A stretch of 6,617 bases of DNA, from positions 1 through 6,617 of the forward strand of contig CBFIHP010000058.1 of NCBI GenBank assembly GCA_965662355.1, written 5' to 3'. Positions 1 to 6,132 of this stretch are shown here, in pieces. Below the pieces are notes generated by a model. The model saw only the letters and a list, made by a program, of their open reading frames with translations. It was not told where the DNA came from and made no database searches. The position numbers and the translations under genes are program-made. The number at the start of each line of letters is the position of its first letter. The stretch's first letter is position 1. The stretch comes from GCA-2683825 sp965662355 (GTDB lineage: Bacteria > Planctomycetota > UBA1135 > GCA-002686595).

Positions 1-830
1 CCTGCCTGATGGGCCAGACCGGCCCGGCATCTACCATGGCGGGTTACGGCTACCACGCAGCCGCGGTCGCGGGCTTCTACGAACTCACGGGCTATCCCGA
101 CTGCCCGCCCGGCGGCCCCTGGAATGCCTACACGGATACCATCGCGCCTCGTTTTTTGGTGACCACGCTGCTTTCCGCATTGGATCATCGCCGGCGTACG
201 GGTGAGGGGCAGCATATCGACCTCGGTCAAATGGAAGCAGCGCTTCATTTCCTGGCGCCCGAGATCCTGGCGTGCCAGGTGACTGGCCGCGGGTTCTCAC
301 GCAATGGGAATCGTTCGCACGATGCCGCGCCCCAGGGTGCGTATCCCTGCGCGGGTCAAGATCAATGGTGCACCATAGCCGTGGAAAGCGATGGCCAGTG
401 GCACGCGTTGCGCCAGGCCCTGGGCGACCCGGAGTGGGCGCGAGCCGGTGCACTGGATGGCTGGGAGGGACGCCTGGCCGCCCATGACGAGATCGACGCG
501 GCGATTGCCGAGTGGACCCGCGTACGGTCAGCTGGAGAGGTTGTGGAGGCACTGTGCGAGGCAGGCGTGCCCGCAGGCCATGTCCAGCGTTCGAGTGACC
601 TGCTGGCGGATCCGCAGCTCGCCCATCGCTCCTTCTACCGCGAGCTCGATCACGGGGAGATGGGGCGAGTGCCCTATAGCGGCCACCAATTCCGAATTCG
701 GGGCTACGACCACGGTCCGCGCCATGCAGCCCCGCTACTGGGCGGCGACACCTTCGAGGTGCTCACAGAAACCCTCGGCATGGATGTGGATGCCGTGGCG
801 GACCTCGTGGCGGAGGGTGCTGTCGCCTAA
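1..830 (+). CDS. CaiB/BaiF family III CoA transferase, 5'-truncated
   Basis: The reading frame is open to the window start (first whole codon at base 3) and ends with TAA at 828-830. About 275 residues are present; family III CoA transferases are usually about 380-430, so the N-terminal third lies outside. Numbering from the ATG at 9, the segment has GQTGP (2-6), a GYG/ELTGYPD stretch (12-31), AYTD (40-43) and the family hallmark RRRTGEGQHIDLGQMEA (61-77). Aligned from memory with formyl-CoA transferase, D43 falls on the catalytic aspartate that forms the acyl/CoA anhydride, so the active-site residue appears kept. The second half (about 110-260) matches the C-terminal part that completes the interlocked dimer. 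These cytosolic enzymes move CoA between organic acids; a few relatives are racemases such as AMACR. The acid used here is unknown. It ends 90 nt before a convergent gene, so it is not in the downstream operon. The family call is firm; the substrate is not. Confidence 0.93.
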   Translation, partial: CLMGQTGPASTMAGYGYHAAAVAGFYELTGYPDCPPGGPWNAYTDTIAPRFLVTTLLSALDHRRRTGEGQHIDLGQMEAALHFLAPEILACQVTGRGFSRNGNRSHDAAPQGAYPCAGQDQWCTIAVESDGQWHALRQALGDPEWARAGALDGWEGRLAAHDEIDAAIAEWTRVRSAGEVVEALCEAGVPAGHVQRSSDLLADPQLAHRSFYRELDHGEMGRVPYSGHQFRIRGYDHGPRHAAPLLGGDTFEVLTETLGMDVDAVADLVAEGAVA

Positions 831-920
831 CCGGGGCGCGCATCCGCTGGGCGCTGCATTTCAGTCTCCATTTTGCGATTCGATCCAGGGATACACGAAG
901 CGTTCGACTTTAGAAACCGG

Positions 921-1436
921 TCAGGATCCGCGGGGGACCAGTTCAAAGATCCACAGGTAGCCACTATCGAACGCGTCGCGCGGGAAAGCCGCCCCGGCCG
1001 CGTATTTTCGGCCGAGTTCGGCCATGACCGGTTCCACCTCCGGGCCGCCCATCACGCGCACCAGTTGTCGGTCATAAAGTTTTCCGTCGACCCGGAGAAT
1101 GGCGCGGCCATCGCGTTCGGCCTGCAAAGGCCATTGCTTCCAGATCTTCCCCCACCAGGTGGTCATATATCCGCTGGGAATGAAGACGCGCCCGTCGTGA
1201 ACCGCAATCCAGGTTGTGCGGGAGGCCTCGGGATCCAGCAATTGGAATTCCACCGTCGAGTAGTCTTTCGCAAAGCCCCAATCGGGCTCACCGGTGGCCA
1301 CCTCTCCGGTCGTGAAAGGCCCCCCCGCGATGATCTCCAAAGGCCCGTCGGCAAAGCGCGCCAGGACCAGCGCTCCAAGCACGAGAGCAACGATCAAACC
1401 CAAGAAATACCCGACCCACTTTCCGAACGTTTTCAT
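921..1436 (-). CDS. Membrane-anchored small protein, possible flavin/F420 split-barrel domain
   Basis: 171 codons, ATG at 1436-1434 and TGA at 923-921. Reading the minus strand, GAGGGAG lies about 7 nt before the ATG, which supports this start. Residues 8-28 form one hydrophobic helix (GYFLGLIVALVLGALVLA) after K2 and K6, so the protein is probably anchored with the rest outside the cytoplasm. The remaining 140 residues are soluble. The stretch WPLQAERDGRAILRVDGKLY (102-121), followed by RQLVRV, an acidic helix ending in RKY (143-145), and a terminal W-I-F-E-L-V-P strand (162-168), resembles the strand order of PNPOx-like and deazaflavin-dependent nitroreductase-like split barrels (F/L-NP-v-v-v-g-g, y-x-a-x-r-v). 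That assignment is inference from pattern only. W94, W95, W99 and W102 give a tryptophan-rich strip. It is the only minus-strand gene in the window, points away from the operon and converges on the CoA transferase. I do not recognise a named homologue. The gene itself is well supported by the start site and coherent protein; its function is unknown. Confidence 0.72.
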   Translation of the reverse strand: MKTFGKWVGYFLGLIVALVLGALVLARFADGPLEIIAGGPFTTGEVATGEPDWGFAKDYSTVEFQLLDPEASRTTWIAVHDGRVFIPSGYMTTWWGKIWKQWPLQAERDGRAILRVDGKLYDRQLVRVMGGPEVEPVMAELGRKYAAGAAFPRDAFDSGYLWIFELVPRGS

Positions 1437-1518
1437 CGAACCACTCCCTCACCGGCCCTTCGGCCCTTGTCTGTCTACGTACCCGCCGAAAAGACGAGCG
1501 CGACCGAACGGTTTGATA

Positions 1519-1563
1519 GCACCCCAGGAGGGATTCGCGCGCTCGCTTTGCTCGCTGAGCAAA
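1519..1563 (-). repeat. tRNA-3'-end-like repeat, copy A, with hairpin
   Basis: Bases 1519-1541 match copy B (1625-1647) at 21 of 23 positions. On the minus strand the core reads GAATCCCTCCTGGGGTGCTA (1536-1517), which parses like the end of a tRNA: T-loop remnant, CCCTC, acceptor-like CTGGGGT, G, then CTA in place of CCA. On the plus strand the core is followed by a perfect hairpin, TTTGCTC (1547-1553), loop GCT, GAGCAAA (1557-1563). No pairing 5' T-stem strand or acceptor 5' strand is present, so this is not a working tRNA. Strand is given for the tRNA-like reading. Confidence 0.72.
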
Positions 1564-1624
1564 TCCTCCGAACGCCTGCGCTGATTGCGGCCGCGGCAGG
1601 TTTCCGCTGCCCAACGCCCCAATG

Positions 1625-1662
1625 GCACCCCGGGAGGGATTCGAGCGCAGCCGTCGGCTGCG
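1625..1662 (-). repeat. tRNA-3'-end-like repeat, copy B, with hairpin
   Basis: Second copy, 106 nt after copy A. The minus strand reads GAATCCCTCCCGGGGTGCCA (1642-1623) and includes the terminal CCA that copy A lacks. The adjoining hairpin is CGCAGCC (1646-1652), loop GTC, GGCTGCG (1656-1662): a different stem sequence but the same 7-bp stem and 3-nt loop as in copy A. A further small hairpin, GGCCT-GAA-AGGCC (1669-1681), follows. A 9-base piece of the core, CCGGGAGGG, recurs at 1750-1758 and could be a decayed third copy or chance. Confidence 0.72.
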
Positions 1663-1774
1663 AAGAAAGGCCTGAAAGGCCATGCCCCGGGCGTGGATCT
1701 CGATTTCATTCGCTGAGTTTTTCGCCGCTCCGACCACGCCCCACGCCTGCCGGGAGGGGTGGCGCGGGCTTCAG

Positions 1775-1794
1775 AATCTATGATACTAGTTATT
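1775..1794 (+). promoter_or_regulatory. Possible -10 / promoter region of the catabolic operon
   Basis: This is the only AT-rich pocket between the repeats and the first operon gene, about 75-95 nt before its ATG. It includes TATGAT (1779-1784), one base from the sigma-70 -10 consensus, and overlaps GATACT (1782-1787). No TTGACA-like -35 box is visible at the expected distance (that stretch is G-rich), so if it is a promoter it would be activator-dependent or read by another sigma factor. Position and base composition are the only support. Confidence 0.3.
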
Positions 1795-1855
1795 CGTGCG
1801 TAAGCGCCCTCGACCACCGGCGTGCTCTTCTCTAGGGCACGGGCGGACGGGCCGC

Positions 1856-1861
1856 AGGAGG
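1856..1861 (+). promoter_or_regulatory. Consensus ribosome binding site of the operon's first gene
   Basis: AGGAGG, 7 nt before the ATG at 1869. It fixes the amidohydrolase start and shows that the competing ATG at 1864 (another frame, only 2 nt from the site) is not used. It is the strongest ribosome binding site in the window, as expected for the lead gene of an operon. Confidence 0.85.
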
Positions 1862-1868
1862 AAATGGC

Positions 1869-3050
1869 ATGGCGATCTACCAGGGACCGCTCTTCGACGC
1901 CGACAACCACTACTACGAGGCGCACGACGCCTTCACCCGTCACGTGCCCCGACGCATGCAATCGCGCTGCGTCGAGTGGGTCGAGCTCGCGGGTGGGCGG
2001 AAGTTCCAGGTCGTCGGCGGCAAGATCGATCGCTCGGGGAACCCGACCTTCAATCCCATCTCCAGGCCCGGCGTCCTGCGCGAACTCTTTCGCGGCAATC
2101 CGCGCGGCCTGACCAGCATCGAGCTGATCCGTTCCTCGCTCGAGCCGATGCCGCCCGAGTACATGGACCGCGACGCGCGGATCGCGCGGATGGACGAGCA
2201 GGGACTCGACGGCGCGTGGCTCTTCCCGACTCTGGGCGTCCTCTACGAGGAGCCACTCAAGAAAGACGTGGATGCGCTGTGCACCACGTTCAGCGCCTTC
2301 AACCAGTGGCTGGACGAGGATTGGGGGCTCAACTACAAGGGTCGCATCTTCACCTCGCCGTACATCACGCTGGCCGACGTCGACTGGGCATGCTCTCAGC
2401 TCGAGTGGGCGCTTGAACGCGATGCGCGCATGCTGGTGATGCGCCCCAGCGCCGTGTTCACGCGAAACGGACCGCGCAATCCAGGCCACAAAGACTTCGA
2501 TCCATTCTGGGCCCGGGTGAACGAGGCTGGCATCACCGTGGTGACGCACATCGGGGCCACGCGACATGACAGCAACGGCTACGACACCAAGAACATCGAC
2601 CCCCTCAGCATGGGACCGCGGCCAACCATCAGCAACTTCCACCGCGCTCGGAACACCAACGATTTCCTCGCCAGCATGGTGTTCGACCGACTTTTCGAAC
2701 GCTTCCCCAATCTGCGGGTCGCGTCGGTCGAGAACGGCTCCGAGTTCCTGGGCGACCTGCTGCGAACCTTCGATCGCACCAAGGAGCGCGTCCGTGACTA
2801 CTTCAAGGACGATCCGGCCGATAGCTTTCGGGAACACGTCTGGATCAACCCCTTCTGGGAGGACGACATCGCGGAGGTGATCGAGCACATGGGCGCCGAC
2901 CGCGTGATCGTCGGCTCGGACTGGCCCCACATGGAGGGGCTCGCACACCCTCGAGACATCCTCGAGGAGGTAGACGGGATCCCGGCCGCGGATCAGGCAA
3001 AGATCCTTTACTCCAACGTGACGGCGCTCAACGAGCGACGACCCCTCTAA
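1869..3050 (+). CDS. Amidohydrolase-2 family metal-dependent hydrolase/decarboxylase
   Basis: 393 residues, ATG behind an ideal AGGAGG, TAA stop; length is typical. Amidohydrolase-2 proteins (the ACMSD/LigW-like group) are TIM barrels binding one divalent metal. The N-terminal strand carries DADNHYYE (10-17), where D12 and H14 take the place of the usual HxH metal ligands. H227 in VVTHIG is the barrel-strand histidine, and D351 in GSDWPH (349-354) is the conserved catalytic aspartate. ENGS (288-291) and the FDRLFERFPNLRV stretch (272-284) are also typical of the family. Having Asp in the first ligand position is common in the ACMSD-like branch, whose members decarboxylate or hydrolyse carboxylated aromatic or alicyclic compounds. 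No signal peptide or membrane segment is seen, so it is cytosolic. It leads the operon, 16 nt before the P450. The family is secure; whether it hydrolyses or decarboxylates, and on what substrate, is not visible. Confidence 0.93.
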   Translation: MAIYQGPLFDADNHYYEAHDAFTRHVPRRMQSRCVEWVELAGGRKFQVVGGKIDRSGNPTFNPISRPGVLRELFRGNPRGLTSIELIRSSLEPMPPEYMDRDARIARMDEQGLDGAWLFPTLGVLYEEPLKKDVDALCTTFSAFNQWLDEDWGLNYKGRIFTSPYITLADVDWACSQLEWALERDARMLVMRPSAVFTRNGPRNPGHKDFDPFWARVNEAGITVVTHIGATRHDSNGYDTKNIDPLSMGPRPTISNFHRARNTNDFLASMVFDRLFERFPNLRVASVENGSEFLGDLLRTFDRTKERVRDYFKDDPADSFREHVWINPFWEDDIAEVIEHMGADRVIVGSDWPHMEGLAHPRDILEEVDGIPAADQAKILYSNVTALNERRPL

Positions 3051-3066
3051 GCGACGGAGAAACCAA

Positions 3067-4356
3067 GTGACCGAAATCAGTGGGCTCGAGCTAATCTCAC
3101 CGCGAGCGTACGGGGAGCTTGGCGTCCCCCATGATCAGTGGAGCCAGCTGCGCAAGTTGGATGGACTGCACTACTGCGAGCCCCCCGGCTTCGACTCCTT
3201 CTATCCAGTGGTGCGCCATGCGGATATCTGCGAGATCTCCAAGCAGCCCGACCTCTTCTTGAATCGTTTCGGAATCGTATTGGAGAGCAGGGAGCAAAAG
3301 ATTGCACTGAATGCCGAAGACGGGATCGGCCAGATGCGCGTGATCATCGGGATGGATCCGCCCGAACATCGCGACTACCGCAAGGTCGCCGTCCCCTGGT
3401 TCACACCGCGAGCCATCGAGCGCATCGACGCGGTCGTCCAAGAGAGCGCGCGCCACCTCGTGGACACGCTGGTCGAGCGGGCCAGTGGGGGCCCAGGCGG
3501 AAATGAAGGCGAGTGCGAGTTCGCCAACGAGATCGCCGCCGCGCATCCGCTTCGCATCCTCTCGACCATCCTCGGGGTACCCCAGGAGCAAGAGCCCCAG
3601 ATCCTCAGGCTGACCAACGAACTCTTTGCCGCTGACGATCCAGATTTACAGCGCAAGGGTGACGACCGCGCCAAAGCGATGAAAGAGCTGGCGATGGAGC
3701 TGTTTGGGTTGTTCAACGGGATCATCGAGGATCGGCGCGCGAATCCGACCGACGACCTGGCGAGCCTGCTCGCCAACGGCAAGGTGAACGGTGAGCCGAT
3801 GGGTCTGATGGAGACCGTCGGCTACTACCTGATCACGTTCTCGGCCGGACACGACACCACCAAGAACGCATTGGCAAGCGGCGTCTGCGCCTTGGCCCAG
3901 AATTCTGAAGAATTCGAAAAGCTCAAGCGCAATCCGGATCTGATTGATAGCGCCGTCGAAGAGATCCTCCGTTGGACGTCACCCGTCAACTACATGAAGC
4001 GGGTGGTGGCCAAGGATTTCGACTTTCACGGCCAGAAGCTCAGCGAGGGCGACAACCTCGTGCTCTTTTACGGGTCGGCAAATCGCGACGAGAAAGTCTT
4101 CGAAGACCCGTTCAGTTTCCGCGTCGACCGCAATCCGAATCCACATCTCGGGTTCGGAATCGGCGAGCACTTCTGCATCGGCTCCCATTTGGCACGCGCA
4201 TCGCTACGGGCGATGCTGAGGGAACTCGTCAGCAGGATCGACTCGCTGGAACTCACCGGGGTGCCCGAGCAGATCCAGTCGAGCTTCGTAGTGGGTCTGA
4301 AAGAGCTGCCCCTTCGCTATCGGGTCAGCCAAGACGCAGATGAGGGTGCCGCGTAA
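3067..4356 (+). CDS. Cytochrome P450 monooxygenase (bacterial class I type)
   Basis: 429 residues with a GTG start; GGAGA at 3056-3060 lies 6 nt upstream, and the next in-frame ATG (codon 90) would remove the N-terminal sheet. All P450 landmarks are present: MDPPEHRDYRK (96-106, C-helix heme contact), FTPRAI (112-117), the I-helix oxygen-activation motif AGHDTT (260-265, acid D263 and threonine T264), the K-helix ExxR E299-R302, and the heme loop FGIGEHFCIG (363-372) with C370 as thiolate ligand. There is no N-terminal membrane helix, so it is a soluble enzyme that would take electrons from a ferredoxin and reductase, neither of which is in the window. The C-helix, FTPRA motif and C-terminal region resemble the CYP125/CYP142/CYP124 group, which oxidises terminal methyls of sterol side chains and branched lipids; this similarity is judged from memory. 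It sits between the amidohydrolase and two crotonases, suggesting it starts breakdown of a hydrophobic substrate by hydroxylation. Confidence 0.95.
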   Translation: MTEISGLELISPRAYGELGVPHDQWSQLRKLDGLHYCEPPGFDSFYPVVRHADICEISKQPDLFLNRFGIVLESREQKIALNAEDGIGQMRVIIGMDPPEHRDYRKVAVPWFTPRAIERIDAVVQESARHLVDTLVERASGGPGGNEGECEFANEIAAAHPLRILSTILGVPQEQEPQILRLTNELFAADDPDLQRKGDDRAKAMKELAMELFGLFNGIIEDRRANPTDDLASLLANGKVNGEPMGLMETVGYYLITFSAGHDTTKNALASGVCALAQNSEEFEKLKRNPDLIDSAVEEILRWTSPVNYMKRVVAKDFDFHGQKLSEGDNLVLFYGSANRDEKVFEDPFSFRVDRNPNPHLGFGIGEHFCIGSHLARASLRAMLRELVSRIDSLELTGVPEQIQSSFVVGLKELPLRYRVSQDADEGAA

Positions 4357-4376
4357 GCACCGAAGGAGAACCCAGC

Positions 4377-5282
4377 ATGGACGGCGAGATGGACTACAAG
4401 GAAATTCGGTACGAAGTCGAGGACGGTCGGGCGCGCATCTCCCTTGCGCGCCCCGACAAGCACAACGCGATGACGCCGCGTCTCCTCGAAGAGCTGGAAC
4501 ACGCGCTTTGGGAGGCGGATGACAACAGCGCCGTACATTGCGTGGTGCTGAGGGGGGAGGGAGCCTCGTTCTGCTCGGGCTACGACCTCACCGCGCTCGG
4601 AGGAACGAAGCGCCCCGGGTACCGAACCGGCCGTTCCCACGACGACGACATCTGGCTGATCGAACGAGGCAATCGACGCATCCGCGCGCTGTGGGAGATG
4701 CACAAGCCGTCGATCGCGCAGGTCCACGGGAACTGCCTCGCTGGGGGGACCGATCTGGCCATGGCGTGCGACATCGTGATTGCGGCGGACGATGCCCGAA
4801 TCGGCTTCCCCGCGGCTCGCGCCATGGGCGCCCTGCCCAACAATCTCTGGATGTACCACTGTGGGCCCCAGTGGGCGAAGCGGCTCCAGCTCACGGGCGA
4901 CTCCGTGACGGGGGCCGATGCGGAGAAGATCGGTCTGGTCATGAAGGCCGTGCCGGCAGACGTTCTAGAGGACGAGGTGGAGGGCCTGGCCGACCGCTTC
5001 AGCCTGATCGATCCGGACCTACTCGCGGCGAACAAGCGCATCACCAATCTCGCGCTCGAGTTGATGGGCGCCCAAACCTTGCAGAAGCTGGCCGGCGAAA
5101 ACGATGCGCGTGCGCATCGTTCCCAGGCGGTCCGCAACTACGGACGCAGCATCAAGGAGCACGGTCTCAAGGAAACTCTGCGTAGGCGGGACGAGCCGTT
5201 CGGCGAGGGTTTCGCGCGGGTGGGCAAGTCCGAAGGGCGCAGCGCGGCCGTCAGGGCTGCACGCGGAGAGGCGAAGCCATGA
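4377..5282 (+). CDS. Crotonase-fold protein 1 (enoyl-CoA hydratase/isomerase family), atypical active site
   Basis: 301 residues, ATG 8 nt after AGGAG (4364-4368); an in-frame ATG at codon 5 is less well spaced. The crotonase fold is clear: ARPDKHNAM (24-32), first oxyanion-hole loop FCSGYD (65-70), second oxyanion loop GNCLAGGTDLAMACD (118-132), and LTGDSVTGADAEKIGLV (172-188) before the C-terminal helices. The chain is about 40 residues longer than ordinary hydratases, with a charged tail after about 245. Aligned without gaps to rat mitochondrial enoyl-CoA hydratase, its two catalytic glutamates (E144, E164) fall on D126 and A146, and no PaaG-type Asp is present, position 155 being Asn. The CoA-ester binding site looks intact, but ordinary hydration chemistry is doubtful. 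It could be an isomerase, a C-C hydrolase or a specialised hydratase. The stop TGA is part of an ATGA overlap (5279-5282) with a 15-codon mini-ORF leading to the next crotonase. Confidence 0.92.
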   Translation: MDGEMDYKEIRYEVEDGRARISLARPDKHNAMTPRLLEELEHALWEADDNSAVHCVVLRGEGASFCSGYDLTALGGTKRPGYRTGRSHDDDIWLIERGNRRIRALWEMHKPSIAQVHGNCLAGGTDLAMACDIVIAADDARIGFPAARAMGALPNNLWMYHCGPQWAKRLQLTGDSVTGADAEKIGLVMKAVPADVLEDEVEGLADRFSLIDPDLLAANKRITNLALELMGAQTLQKLAGENDARAHRSQAVRNYGRSIKEHGLKETLRRRDEPFGEGFARVGKSEGRSAAVRAARGEAKP

Positions 5283-5326
5283 ACCGCGCACTTCACGGAC
5301 ACATCGCAAAGAGGAGATCTCCATGA
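5279..5326 (+). CDS. 15-codon mini-ORF bridging the two crotonases (possible translational-coupling leader)
   Basis: The frame encodes MNRALHGHIAKRRSP. Its ATG overlaps the stop of crotonase 1 (ATGA, 5279-5282), and its TGA overlaps the ATG of crotonase 2 (ATGA, 5323-5326), so it fills the gap exactly. GGAGAG (5265-5270) lies 8 nt before its ATG. The peptide is basic and resembles nothing known to me. Terminating on the next start codon is the arrangement expected of a coupling leader; chance or a decayed gene start is as likely. No function as a protein is claimed. Confidence 0.3.
   Translation: MNRALHGHIAKRRSP
5311..5316 (+). promoter_or_regulatory. Ribosome binding site that sets the crotonase 2 start
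   Basis: GAGGAG, 6 nt before ATG 5323. The frame stays open upstream to 5104, but that extension would overlap crotonase 1 by 179 nt and its translation is Arg/Ser-rich and unlike any crotonase. The site shows that translation begins at 5323. Confidence 0.85.
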
Positions 5327-6132
5327 CTAAGTCCCCTGTGACATCCGAACCCATTCTGTTGGAAGAAACCCAAAATGGGGTTCGGATCCTCCGGATGAAT
5401 CGACCGGAAAAGAAGAATGCGCTCTCGAACGACCTGACCCGGGCGCTTGTTCGAGGTGTTGAAGCGGCGGCCTCTGACGATGAGGTTCGCGTGATCGCAC
5501 TGACAGGTGTTGGGGGCGCATTCTGTTCGGGTGCGGACATCAGCCCGAGAAAACCCACTGATCCCAAGCCCGATTCCGTTGAGAAAACGACGGACGTCGT
5601 GGTTCAGCTGGTGGTTGGCATGCGAGTGACTTGCGAAAAGCCCGTCATCGCGGGCATCGATGGCATCGCGATCGGAGCCGGGCTGGCGCTCGCCATGCTT
5701 GCCGACATGCGCTTGGCCAGCTCCGCAGCACGGTTTCATCCGGGCTATGCACGTATAGGAACCTCGCCGGATTGTGGCCTCACGTGGACCTTGCCCGAAG
5801 CCATCGGGCGCGAACGGGCCATGCGCTTCTTTCTCGAGCCCGAGATGCACGATGCCGAGGCAGGGCTCGCGCTTGGGCTGGTGGGCGAAGTCGTCGACGC
5901 CGATGGCTTCGATCAGGCCTTTGTTGCCTATTGCGAGAAGATCGCCGAAATCGCGCCCTTCGCCGCTACTCAGACGAAGCGTCTGGTCACGCAGATCGGC
6001 CTCCTCGATGACCTCGAATCCCATCTGCGCGACGAGCTTAGGTACGCGGCGCGCGGGTTGAGGAGCGAGGATGGCAGGGAGGCCCGACGCGCGATGCGTG
6101 AGAAGCGCAAGCCTGTCTTCAGCGGGCGCTAG
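5323..6132 (+). CDS. Crotonase 2, PaaG-like enoyl-CoA isomerase/hydratase
   Basis: 269 residues from ATG 5323 to TAG 6130-6132, an ordinary crotonase length. Landmarks: MNRPEKKNALS (25-35), oxyanion loop FCSGAD (67-72), second loop DGIAIGAGLALAMLAD (113-128), then ARIGTSPDCGLTWTLPEAIGRERA (143-166). The hydratase glutamates are replaced by A122 and Y142, but D150 in PDCG aligns with the catalytic aspartate of PaaG (D136 in E. coli) and other delta3-delta2 enoyl-CoA isomerases. Family knowledge therefore favours double-bond isomerisation over hydration; dehalogenase-like or other crotonase chemistry is possible. The C-terminus RRAMREKRKPVFSGR (255-269) matches the usual family ending (…EKRxPxFxGR). 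No targeting signal, so cytosolic. Its codons look somewhat less GC-biased than those of crotonase 1. It closes the operon, 40 nt after crotonase 1, with an inverted repeat around its stop codon. Confidence 0.93.
   Translation: MTKSPVTSEPILLEETQNGVRILRMNRPEKKNALSNDLTRALVRGVEAAASDDEVRVIALTGVGGAFCSGADISPRKPTDPKPDSVEKTTDVVVQLVVGMRVTCEKPVIAGIDGIAIGAGLALAMLADMRLASSAARFHPGYARIGTSPDCGLTWTLPEAIGRERAMRFFLEPEMHDAEAGLALGLVGEVVDADGFDQAFVAYCEKIAEIAPFAATQTKRLVTQIGLLDDLESHLRDELRYAARGLRSEDGREARRAMREKRKPVFSGR

Larger units (their letters stand above)
1437..1868. other. Divergent intergenic region, no gene seen
   Basis: This 432-nt stretch separates the minus-strand membrane protein from the plus-strand operon. 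Open frames cross it on both strands, but their translations are Arg/Ser/Pro-rich, have no convincing ribosome binding sites and run into real genes in other frames. It holds two tRNA-3'-end-like repeats (from 1519 and 1625) with their hairpins, a 5-bp stem with 7-nt loop (1595-1599 with 1607-1611), a small dyad ACCGAACGGT (1503-1512), a CCACGCC tandem (1734-1747) and an AT-rich pocket (1775-1794) just ahead of the operon. Promoters for both directions should lie here. Confidence 0.75.

Noticed and set aside
831..920. Bidirectional terminator between the convergent genes
   Set aside because: Only a 4-bp stem (CGAA-GCG-TTCG, 899-909) near a short T-run is visible; too weak to call.
1516..1611. 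A degenerate tRNA gene on the minus strand: anticodon-like 5-bp stem with 7-nt loop (1611-1595) followed by a tRNA-like 3' end (1541-1517)
   Set aside because: The loop lacks U33, no 5' T-stem strand or 5' acceptor strand pairs with the 3' end, and the spacing is wrong. Only the 3'-end resemblance is kept, as a repeat.
1734..1747. CCACGCC tandem duplication
   Set aside because: Two 7-base units in GC-rich sequence are expected by chance; no further units or dyad.
873..1835. 320-codon plus-strand open frame covering the minus-strand membrane protein and the intergenic region
   Set aside because: Its protein is Arg/Pro/Ser-rich with no recognisable domain. The minus-strand gene has a ribosome binding site, a clean transmembrane helix and a coherent soluble domain.
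1449..2948. 499-codon open frame on the minus strand across the amidohydrolase and the intergenic region
   Set aside because: It is the antisense shadow of a GC-rich gene. The translation is His/Arg/Val/Asp-rich without domain motifs and has no good ribosome binding site, while the plus-strand amidohydrolase has full family motifs and an ideal one.
5104..5322. N-terminal extension of crotonase 2 by 73 codons
   Set aside because: It overlaps crotonase 1 by 179 nt, has non-family sequence, and a GAGGAG site sits 6 nt before ATG 5323.
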